A stretch of DNA of 64,000 bases from Dehalococcoidia bacterium (GTDB lineage: Bacteria; Chloroflexota; Dehalococcoidia; SpSt-223), in contig BPIC01000001.1 of NCBI GenBank assembly GCA_026003895.1, positions 248,001 through 312,000 on the forward strand, read 5' to 3'. The position numbers were made by a program, and so were the translations under genes. This document shows, in pieces, positions 57,162 to 64,000 of the stretch. The notes under the pieces were generated by a model that searched no databases, was not told the origin of the DNA, and was given only the letters and a program-made list of their open reading frames with translations. Within the stretch, counting starts at the first letter, position 1; the number at the start of each line of letters is the position of its first letter.

Positions 57162-58814
57162 CTAGGGCCGAAGGGCGCGGAAGATCTCGTGGTGAACGAC
57201 CTGCCGGGTGACTGGGACATGGACGACGAGCGGGTGCGTCCGGTCAAAGGCATGCAACGCCGTGCGCAGCGCCTCGGCGGTGTCGGCGCGGACCGCGCGG
57301 CAGCCGAGGGACTCCGCGACTCGCGCCAGATCAGGTGTGTCGAACAGGGCAAGGCGCGTTGGCAGCCCTTCGGCGGCAAGGATGTGAAGCTCAGCGCCGT
57401 AGGCCCGGTCGTCGAGGACAACGACGAGAAGGGGGATGCGTTCGCGGGCGGCGGTCTCGAGTTCCGGCAGGCTCATCAGGAGGCCGCCGTCGCCTTCCAC
57501 GACAAGCGTCGGTTGCTCCGGACGAGCGACCGCCACGCCGATTCCCACCGGCAGTCCGAGGCCGACCGATCCAAGGTGCCACGGCAGCACGAGATCGCGC
57601 GGGTCAGCGACGCCGACTGCGATCGCCGGGTAGCCGCTGTAGTGGCCGATACCGACGACGAGGTTCCGCCGAGGCGGCAGCGCGGCGTCGACGGTCCGGG
57701 CGACGAGCCGAGGATCGAGCCCGTCGTCCGCGACGACATCCGCGGGCGGCAGGAGCGGCGCGGCGAGGTGCGAGCGAAGCGCCTCACTCCGAAAGCCGGT
57801 GCGCGGCGTGGGCGGCAGGACCGCCAGCAGCGCCTCGGCGGTGGCGCGGGCGTCGGCGAGGATCGCATCGTCGACGAGGGTGGCCCAGCCGACGCGCGTC
57901 GGATCGAGTTCGACTTGGACGAGCGCGGCGTGGGGAAATAGGCGGCCCTGATCGACGGTGAATTGATTGAGCCCGGCGCCAAAGGCGAGCACGAGGTCAG
58001 CTTGGCGGAGGATCTCACGGGCGCGGTCGTCTGAGAAGCCGCCGGCAAGGCCGACCGCGAACGGCTCGCCGTCGAACCAGCCTTTGGCAAGAAGCGTCGT
58101 GGCAAGCAGGGCGCCGATTCGCTCGGCGAGGGCGAGGAGCGCTGGCCGTGCGCCGGCAAGCACCGCGCCCCGGCCGGCGAGGACGACGGGCCGCTCGCTG
58201 CGAGCGATCCGCTCGGCGACGGCAGCGATCCGCTCGGGATCGGGCAGGCGCCGCTGGGGCGGGGCAAGCCGCTCGGTGGAAGGGGTGGGACGCGCGTCTG
58301 GCAGGGCGGGCTGGAGCTGCAGGTCGACCGGAGCGTTCAGGACGATTGGACCGAGGCCGAGCCGAACGTGGCGAAAGGCGAGAGCGACGTCCTCGGGGAC
58401 GTGGGCTGCGCCGCGCAACTGCTGGATCGCTCCTGCGCTGGCGAGCGCGAAGGTGTGCTGATCGATGTTTTGCGCGTGGAGACGGAAGGCCGGCGGGGTA
58501 TCTCCGGCAATCACCACGACGGGCGAGCGCGCTTGGCGAGCGGCGGTGAGCGGCGTGCCTGTCTGGGTAAGCCCAGGGCCGTGGGTGACGGTGCACACGC
58601 CAGGGCGGCCGCTGGCCCGGGCGTAGCCGTCGGCCATGGCGACTGCGCCCGCCTCGTGGCGAGCGGCGACGAAACGGACGCCGAGCCGCTCGACGAGGTC
58701 AGTGATCAGGTGGAGATTACCGTCGCCCATCACGCCGAAAACGACGTCGACGCCTTCGGCGACGATGGCCTCAGCTAGGAGCTGATAGCATCGGCGAGGT
58801 CGTTCCGCCGTCAT
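57162..58814 (-). CDS. thiamine-diphosphate-dependent enzyme, acetolactate-synthase-like
   Basis: A 550-residue three-domain ThDP enzyme. The N-terminal pyrimidine domain has the activating glutamate in RHEAGAVAMADGYAR, the central domain RPVVLAGRGAV, and the C-terminal pyrophosphate domain EGDGGLLMSLPELETAARERIPLLVVVLDDRAYG, whose GDG...D metal motif has Asp where many have Asn. Fits the acetolactate synthase/benzoylformate decarboxylase/oxalyl-CoA decarboxylase group; no regulatory ilvN is near, so a catabolic 2-oxoacid role is more likely than isoleucine/valine synthesis. Its ATG overlaps the binding-protein stop (ATGA), so the two are translationally coupled. Confidence 0.85.
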   Translation of the reverse strand: MTAERPRRCYQLLAEAIVAEGVDVVFGVMGDGNLHLITDLVERLGVRFVAARHEAGAVAMADGYARASGRPGVCTVTHGPGLTQTGTPLTAARQARSPVVVIAGDTPPAFRLHAQNIDQHTFALASAGAIQQLRGAAHVPEDVALAFRHVRLGLGPIVLNAPVDLQLQPALPDARPTPSTERLAPPQRRLPDPERIAAVAERIARSERPVVLAGRGAVLAGARPALLALAERIGALLATTLLAKGWFDGEPFAVGLAGGFSDDRAREILRQADLVLAFGAGLNQFTVDQGRLFPHAALVQVELDPTRVGWATLVDDAILADARATAEALLAVLPPTPRTGFRSEALRSHLAAPLLPPADVVADDGLDPRLVARTVDAALPPRRNLVVGIGHYSGYPAIAVGVADPRDLVLPWHLGSVGLGLPVGIGVAVARPEQPTLVVEGDGGLLMSLPELETAARERIPLLVVVLDDRAYGAELHILAAEGLPTRLALFDTPDLARVAESLGCRAVRADTAEALRTALHAFDRTHPLVVHVPVTRQVVHHEIFRALRP

Positions 58815-60367
58815 TCGACCTTGTAGATGGTGTCGGCGTTCCAGAAGAAGGGCGTCGTCAGCTTGACGCCGCGCGTCTTCGGGGTCGAGATGGTGAATTG
58901 GGGGATGAGGACGGTGAAGATCATCCCGACGTCGTCGACGTAGGCTTTGTTGGCGGCACGCAAGTATTGGGCCCGGCGCTGCGGGTCTGGCTCCTGCTGC
59001 GCGAGCTGATAGTTGCGATCGAACTCGGGGGCGCACCAGATGAGCGCCGCCGGCGGCAACTCGCAGGTGAGTAAGCTGCGCTGCAGCGAGAAGAAGCCGT
59101 TGTTGTCGGCGATATTGCCAGCGATCAACTCATTGCGGGTTCGCCCGCCCCGGCCAAGAGCGATGTCGTAGTAGGTCGTGAAGTCGCGATTCTCGATCTG
59201 CGCTTCGATGCCGACTTGGCGCAGGTAGTCCTGAATGGCCAACATCAAGGCGGGCTGCTGGAAGCTCTGGCTGAAGTCGATCGGCCCGTTCAGCCGGAAG
59301 CCGTTCGGATAGCCGGCTTCGGCGAGCAGGCGCTTCGCCAGCGCCGGATCGTAGGGGAACGGCTTGAGCGATTCGTCGTACATCACGCTGTCGGGCGGCG
59401 CGATTTGGCCGAGCGGTTGGCCGTAGCCGCGATAGACCGTCCGCGCGATCGCCTCCTTGTCGATGGCGTAGTTCATCGCAAGGCGGACGCGCTTGTCGAG
59501 CATGGGCGAGTTGGTGCGTTCGAGTGCGCCTTTGTCGAAGCGAACGGGCTGGCTGGTGTTCAGTTGGACGTCGAGGTTCAGGCCGTCGCGCTTGGCTTGG
59601 TCGGCTTGGTCGGCGGTGAAGGGGGAGACGACGAGGTCAAGCTCGCCGGCGCGCAAGCCGGCGAGGGCGGTCGAGGTGTCGGGGATCGCGTTCCAGCGGA
59701 TCTCGGTCAAGATCGGCTTGCGGAAGGGGTGGGGCGAGCCGGCGCGCAGCCGGTAGACCAAAAGCTCGCCGGGACGGTAGTCGGCCAACTCGTATGGGCC
59801 GGTGCCGATCGGCTTGATCTGGAATTGATCGCGGCCAGTCGCCTCGTAGTAGCGCTTCGGGAAGAGATACAGATATTGCGCGGTATAGAGCACGCTGTAA
59901 TCGCGCACGCGGGTGAGGAGGTCGACGGTGTACTCATCGACCACGCGAGCGCCGGTGACATTCGGGTTGACGGTCGATTGCGGGGCGCGAGTGCTGATGT
60001 AGTGATTGATCGTGAACTCGACGTCGGCGGCAGTAAGCTTGTCGCCGTTCGAGAAGGTCATGTCACGGCGGAGGGTAAAGCGCCAGGCGCTGCCGTCGGG
60101 AAGCATCTCCCAGCGCTCGGCGGCGGCGGGCTGAACGGCGAAGCGCTCGCCGAACTGGAGGAGTGCATCGAACTGGGCCGCGTAGATGTGCATCTTGGAG
60201 GCGGCAGTCTCTGGACTAGCGCTGGCGGGGAAGCCGCTATCCGATGCGCGGAGGACTTGATTGGCAGCGCGGCGCTCTTCCGGCTGGGCGGGCGCGGCCG
60301 GGGTGGCCGGCGCGGCGGGTGCGCAGGCAGCGAGCAACACCAACGCAACCAGAGCTACGGGACGCAT
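58811..60367 (-). CDS. family-5 ABC substrate-binding lipoprotein
   Basis: A 518-residue extracytoplasmic binding protein. The signal VALVALVLLAAC ends in a clear lipobox, followed by an Ala/Pro-rich linker. Core features are WEMLPDGSAWRFTLRRDMTFSNGDKLTAADVEF and IGTGPYELADYRPGE and MLDKRVRLAMNYAIDKEAI. GGAGGAG precedes the ATG and a good promoter lies at 60403-60430. No permease or ATPase follows; instead the ThDP enzyme does, suggesting that the captured solute or its product is a substrate of that enzyme, or that the pair shares control only. Confidence 0.92.
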   Translation of the reverse strand: MRPVALVALVLLAACAPAAPATPAAPAQPEERRAANQVLRASDSGFPASASPETAASKMHIYAAQFDALLQFGERFAVQPAAAERWEMLPDGSAWRFTLRRDMTFSNGDKLTAADVEFTINHYISTRAPQSTVNPNVTGARVVDEYTVDLLTRVRDYSVLYTAQYLYLFPKRYYEATGRDQFQIKPIGTGPYELADYRPGELLVYRLRAGSPHPFRKPILTEIRWNAIPDTSTALAGLRAGELDLVVSPFTADQADQAKRDGLNLDVQLNTSQPVRFDKGALERTNSPMLDKRVRLAMNYAIDKEAIARTVYRGYGQPLGQIAPPDSVMYDESLKPFPYDPALAKRLLAEAGYPNGFRLNGPIDFSQSFQQPALMLAIQDYLRQVGIEAQIENRDFTTYYDIALGRGGRTRNELIAGNIADNNGFFSLQRSLLTCELPPAALIWCAPEFDRNYQLAQQEPDPQRRAQYLRAANKAYVDDVGMIFTVLIPQFTISTPKTRGVKLTTPFFWNADTIYKVE

Positions 60368-60402
60368 GACGCACTCCTCCGTGGCGGCGAGATAGCTCGG
60401 CT

Positions 60403-60430
60403 ATTGTATCCAATGCCACGGCGACGTCAA
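60403..60430 (-). promoter_or_regulatory. promoter of the binding-protein/ThDP operon
   Basis: Minus strand TTGACG (60430-60425) and TACAAT (60408-60403), spacer 16, lying 36 bases before the ATG. The rest of 60368-60629 shows no gene. Confidence 0.65.
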
Positions 60431-60629
60431 CGATTTCTCTATCGGTGCAGACCGCTCTGGGCATCGCGGACGATCACGCGGCCGATTCGCCTGTGTTATC
60501 GCCCAGCTCTTGCGATCGGCCATACCAAAGGACGAATTCCCGAAGACTCGCGGGGCACTCCTCGCCGTCGTCCATACCTCGGGGCCGAGTTGTGCCTCGC
60601 CCCGCGCGAAACGGCGCACCGCGCCCGCG

Positions 60630-62156
60630 TCAGCCGGCGAGCAGGCGGCGCAGCCCGGCGAGCGGGATGACGACCCAGTCGGGACGGCTGTTGAGCTCAT
60701 ATTCGACTTCGTAGAGCGCCTTTTCGAGCAGGAAAAGGTCGAGCAGGGCGGCTGTTTCCTGAGGCGAGGCGGGAAGAAAGAGCGCCCCGCGGGCGCGGTC
60801 CAGGTAGGCGGCAAGGTAGACGACGCTCGCCCACAGCCGCCACGCCTCGGCCCACGGATTGCCGGCGCCGGCGACGGCAGCAGCGTAGTCGAACGAACGG
60901 AGCATCCCGGCGACGTCAACTAAAGGGGAACGCTTCGCCCGCCGTTCGGCGATCGGGCGTGCTGGCTCACCTTCGAAGTCGATGATCACCGGCTCGCCTG
61001 CGCGGACGAGCACTTGGCCAAGATGGAAGTCACCGTGGCAACGGATCAGGAGCGGCGGGGCTGGCGCGGCCGCGACCCGCTCGGCGATCCGATCGCCAAC
61101 GGCAAGCACGGCCTCGGCATCCGGGCGCGCGGACGGCGGCAGCGTACTCCCGGCGAGCAACCCCTTGAGGCGCCCCCAACGGTCCATGAGCGCCGTCCCG
61201 AACGCTCGCCAAGCAGCGGGCGAAGGAGGCTCGGGGGCAAACCGAGGATCCTCAGCGGCGCTCGCCAGCGTCCGATGCAACTCGGCGGTGACGACACCAA
61301 GGCGGCGGATGAAGGGGAGCGATTCGCCGAGCGCCGTCTCGACCTCGGGCGGCAGAGGTGGCGGCGGGAAGAGCAGCCTCGGCGGCATGGCAGGAGCTGA
61401 TGTGCCGGTGCGCTGGCGAAGCACGCGGTCGAGCAGGGCAAGCGTCACGGTCCAGCCGTCTCCCTCATTCGGAACGAGGTCGTGGAGAACGGCAAGGCTG
61501 AGCGGCTCGCCAGCCTCGGGCCGGAATTCCAGCCAACCGCGCACTGCCGGCGTCGCCGGGAAGCGGCGGGCAGTGAGAAAGCGACCGACCTCCACGTCTG
61601 GATTGATCCCCGGCACCAGACGGCGGTAGAGCTTCAGAACCAGGCGGTCGCCGTAGCGGATTGAGCTATTGCTCTGCTCGGCACCAAGTGGGTGGGGCGT
61701 TCGGTCGCCGTCCGGCAGCGGCGCGTCGCGCCCGGCGACGAGCGTACCACCCGGCCCAGCGAGGCGCCCCTCGCCCTCGATCAGGTTGAGCAGGGCAACC
61801 GCGAACGCCGGGTCGCCGACCGCGTCGATCAGGGCTGCGTCCCCCGTTGAGGTGTGGAGGACGGCCAGCAGCGTCGCCTCAGGGATCGCGCCCGGCTGGC
61901 CAGCGGGAACGGTGAGCAGCGGCAGCAGATAGTCGTCCCGGCCGCCGTCGCGATAGCGGACGCTGGCGATTGTCAGGTGTGCCGTCCGCTCGCGAACCGG
62001 CAGCGCCGCCAGCAGCCTGACGGTTACTCGCTCGATGGCGCGGGCCTTCCCGGCATACCATCGGAGCGCCGGCAGGCGGGCGGCGAGCGCCGAACCGAGC
62101 GCGTCCTGCGCTACCAGCGTCTCAAGGTGACCGGCCAGCACCGGCAGGGCGCTCAT
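60630..62156 (-). CDS. mak: maltokinase
   Basis: A 508-residue kinase that makes maltose 1-phosphate from maltose and ATP, feeding GlgE. The N-terminal cap contains RLPALRWYAGKARAIERV near residues 28-45, a signature of the Mak/Pep2 family. The eukaryotic-like kinase core has the lysine region YGDRLVLKLYRRL, the catalytic loop CHGDFHLGQVLV, and the metal-binding IIDFEGEP. The ATG at 62156 overlaps the glgE stop as ATGA. A longer frame upstream lies inside glgE. The partner gives the GlgE route from trehalose or maltose to alpha-glucan. Confidence 0.92.
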   Translation of the reverse strand: MSALPVLAGHLETLVAQDALGSALAARLPALRWYAGKARAIERVTVRLLAALPVRERTAHLTIASVRYRDGGRDDYLLPLLTVPAGQPGAIPEATLLAVLHTSTGDAALIDAVGDPAFAVALLNLIEGEGRLAGPGGTLVAGRDAPLPDGDRTPHPLGAEQSNSSIRYGDRLVLKLYRRLVPGINPDVEVGRFLTARRFPATPAVRGWLEFRPEAGEPLSLAVLHDLVPNEGDGWTVTLALLDRVLRQRTGTSAPAMPPRLLFPPPPLPPEVETALGESLPFIRRLGVVTAELHRTLASAAEDPRFAPEPPSPAAWRAFGTALMDRWGRLKGLLAGSTLPPSARPDAEAVLAVGDRIAERVAAAPAPPLLIRCHGDFHLGQVLVRAGEPVIIDFEGEPARPIAERRAKRSPLVDVAGMLRSFDYAAAVAGAGNPWAEAWRLWASVVYLAAYLDRARGALFLPASPQETAALLDLFLLEKALYEVEYELNSRPDWVVIPLAGLRRLLAG

Positions 62157-64000
62157 CCCGCCCGCTCGACGCGGAAGAGGTGCGCCGGCAGGTGGTGGGG
62201 GTTGAGCTCGACGTAATTGTGTGGTCCGCGCCAATGGTAGCGCGCGTCGGTCAAGAGGTCGTGCACCACAAAGGCGTCGTCCCAGCCGAGCCCGAGGTCG
62301 GGCATGGTCAGGCGTGTCCATCCCGCCTGCGTATACACGGGATCGAGATTGACGACAACGAGGATGACGTTCTGCCCCATTGGGTCGCGCTTGCTGTAGA
62401 TCAAAAACTGATCGTTGTCGCTGCTGTGGAAGCGGATGCTGTTGTAGTGAAGTGCTGGCTGCTCCCGTCGGATCGCGTTGACCCGGGCGATCAGCGGCTT
62501 GAGACTGCCGGGCTGGTCAAGATCCCAGCGTTTGATCTCGTACTTCTCGGAGTGCAGGTACTCCTCTTTGCCGGGCGCGACGGCGACATGCTCGCCCAGT
62601 TCGAAGGCAGGGCCGTAAATGCCGTAATTCGAGGAGAGGGTCGCGGCGAGAATGAGGCGGGCCATGAAGGCGGGCCGGCCGCCGTGTTGGAGCTGGTCGG
62701 TCAGGATGTCCGGCGTGTTCGGCCAGAAGTTGGGGCGGAAGAACTCGCGCACCGGGCCCTGCGTTAGCTCGGTGACGTAGTCGGTCAGCTCCCAGCGGCT
62801 CGTCCGCCACGCGAAATAGGTGTACGACTGGGTGAAGCCGAGCTTGGCGAGGTGATACATCACTTTCGGGCGCGTGAATGCCTCGGACAGGAAGATCGTC
62901 TCGGGATACGACCGCCGGATCTCGGCGATGAGCCATTCCCAAAAGCGGAACGGCTTGGTGTGCGGATTGTCCACCCGAAAGATGCGTACCCCTTGCTCAC
63001 ACCAGAACTCGACAACGCTCAACAGCTCACGCCAGAGGGCTGAACGGTGCGGCTCGGGCAATTCGAACTCGAAGGGGTAGATATCTTCGTATTTCTTGGG
63101 CGGGTTCTCGGCGTATTGCACGACGCCATCTGGCCGCCAGCGGAACCACTCGGGATGCTCTTTGACATAGGGATGGTCGGGCGAGCATTGAAAGGCGAGG
63201 TCGAGCGCGATTTCAAGGCCGCGTGCCTTGGCAGAAGCGAGGAGTCGGCGAAAGTCCTCCAATGTCCCGAGCTGGGGATGGATCGCCTTGTGACCGCCTG
63301 CGGCGCTGCCAATCGCCCAAGGACTGCCGGGGTCGCCAGGTTCGGCAGTGGTGGCGTTGTTCTTGCCCTTGCGGTTGGTCACCCCGATCGGATGGATCGG
63401 CGGGAGATAGAGGACATCGAAGCCCATTTCCGCGACGTAGTCGAGGTGGCGCTCGAGATCGGCGAAGGTCCCGTGCTCGCCGGGGATGGCGGCATAGGAG
63501 CGTGGAAACAACTCGTACCAAGCGCTGAAGCGTGCCCGCTCGCGGTCGACCCAGAGGGGCAGATCACGGGCATAGCGGCTGGAGGTGGTGTGATCGGTCC
63601 AGCGGCGCATCAATTCGGCAAGGTGGGGCGAGGCTGCCTTGTCGATGGCAGCGGCGCGGCCGGTGCGCAGGGTCTTGGCAGCGGCAGCGAGGAGTTTGGC
63701 ATCGCGGCCAGTGGCACGCTCGGCCGCCTCATCGACGAGCCGCGCCCCGATCTCGAGGTCGACGCGGATGTCCTGACCGGCGGCGACGCGCTTGACGAGA
63801 TCGGCCGCCCACGTGCCAAACCGATCGCGCCAAGCGAGGATGGTGTAGCGGTGTTCGCCAACGCGCTCGACGGTGAAGGCAGCGCGCCAGCGGTCATTGC
63901 CGAGCGGAGTCATCGGCACAGCGTTGCGTTGGCCGTCGACATGCCACCAGATGAGATCCGCGGCGACCTGCTCGTGGCCGTAGGTGAAGATATCGGCCTC
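62153..64000 (-). CDS. glgE: alpha-1,4-glucan:maltose-1-phosphate maltosyltransferase (5' end outside window)
   Basis: GH13 subfamily 3 enzyme that lengthens alpha-1,4-glucan using maltose 1-phosphate. The frame is open to the window edge: residues before the GTG at 63919 read TYGHEQVAADLIWWHVDG and belong to the N-domain, so the gene continues beyond 64000. In the visible 615 codons: WYELFPRSYAAIPGEHGTF, FDVLYLPPIHPIG, the nucleophile Asp in FRVDNPHTKPF, the acid Glu in FLSEAFTRPKVMY, and YFAWRTSRWELTDY. The C-terminal beta-domain is complete. It is translationally coupled to mak. Confidence 0.94.
   Translation of the reverse strand, partial: EADIFTYGHEQVAADLIWWHVDGQRNAVPMTPLGNDRWRAAFTVERVGEHRYTILAWRDRFGTWAADLVKRVAAGQDIRVDLEIGARLVDEAAERATGRDAKLLAAAAKTLRTGRAAAIDKAASPHLAELMRRWTDHTTSSRYARDLPLWVDRERARFSAWYELFPRSYAAIPGEHGTFADLERHLDYVAEMGFDVLYLPPIHPIGVTNRKGKNNATTAEPGDPGSPWAIGSAAGGHKAIHPQLGTLEDFRRLLASAKARGLEIALDLAFQCSPDHPYVKEHPEWFRWRPDGVVQYAENPPKKYEDIYPFEFELPEPHRSALWRELLSVVEFWCEQGVRIFRVDNPHTKPFRFWEWLIAEIRRSYPETIFLSEAFTRPKVMYHLAKLGFTQSYTYFAWRTSRWELTDYVTELTQGPVREFFRPNFWPNTPDILTDQLQHGGRPAFMARLILAATLSSNYGIYGPAFELGEHVAVAPGKEEYLHSEKYEIKRWDLDQPGSLKPLIARVNAIRREQPALHYNSIRFHSSDNDQFLIYSKRDPMGQNVILVVVNLDPVYTQAGWTRLTMPDLGLGWDDAFVVHDLLTDARYHWRGPHNYVELNPHHLPAHLFRVERAG

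Overview
The window is GC-rich (by eye well over 60%) chromosomal DNA that is almost fully coding, with no rRNA, tRNA, CRISPR array, transposase or phage gene that I can see. Gene content and order point to a Gram-positive-like or monoderm bacterium, most probably a member of the Chloroflexota: an F-ATPase operon followed directly by murA, then mreB, glyA and upp; an ATP-type PEP carboxykinase; a GlgE/maltokinase pair; many secreted substrate-binding lipoproteins; many GTG starts; and -10 boxes of the TACAAT/TATACT type lying close to start codons. The class cannot be fixed from sequence reading alone.

Layout. 1-7185 (minus strand): a pentose-phosphate cluster, transcribed tkt, gnd, zwf, a HAD phosphatase, tal, then pgi (pgi is cut by the window edge). 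zwf/HAD/tal overlap by ATGA junctions. 7267-10609: a BNR/Asp-box propeller protein, an SDR and a zinc alcohol dehydrogenase. 10754-12426: pckA with its own promoter. 12932-16300: an internally duplicated CPBP-type membrane protease homologue. 16299-16476: a small free-standing transcription unit with promoter, perfect Shine-Dalgarno, 23-codon ORF and intrinsic terminator. 16492-18177: a racemase-fold protein without catalytic cysteines and an alpha/beta hydrolase. 18288-26831: atpZ-like, atpBEFHAGDC and murA. 26835-31487: a polytopic membrane protein, mreB, glyA and upp. 31591-36763: a polysaccharide co-polymerase/tyrosine kinase fusion and a very large secreted beta-rich protein. 37049-42943: a complete oligopeptide ABC importer (dppABCDF type). 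43175-48980: flavin reductase, TPR protein, coiled-coil zinc-ribbon protein, trxB, a sugar-nucleotide epimerase and small unknowns. 49158-53726: the glutamate synthase large chain behind a promoter and an attenuator-like leader. 54016-60367: alpha/beta hydrolase, branched-chain-type binding protein, a broken alanyl-tRNA editing gene, and a ThDP enzyme translationally coupled to a family-5 binding protein. 60630-64000: maltokinase and glgE (glgE is cut by the window edge).

How the parts fit. The left arm supplies NADPH and pentoses, pckA connects to gluconeogenesis, and the right arm makes alpha-glucan through maltose 1-phosphate. The centre holds energy conservation, cell-wall precursor synthesis and cell-shape functions. 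Several binding-protein genes suggest a heterotrophic, peptide- and amino-acid-scavenging life.

Points most worth a second look: the three-segment attenuator before gltB; the small self-contained transcript at 16299-16476; the AlaX homologue that has lost three of four zinc ligands and carries an in-frame TAG; the racemase-fold protein lacking both cysteines; MurA with Asp in place of the fosfomycin-target Cys; paired hairpins after atpE; and single-base frameshifts in tal and murA, both at short G/C runs and perhaps assembly errors.
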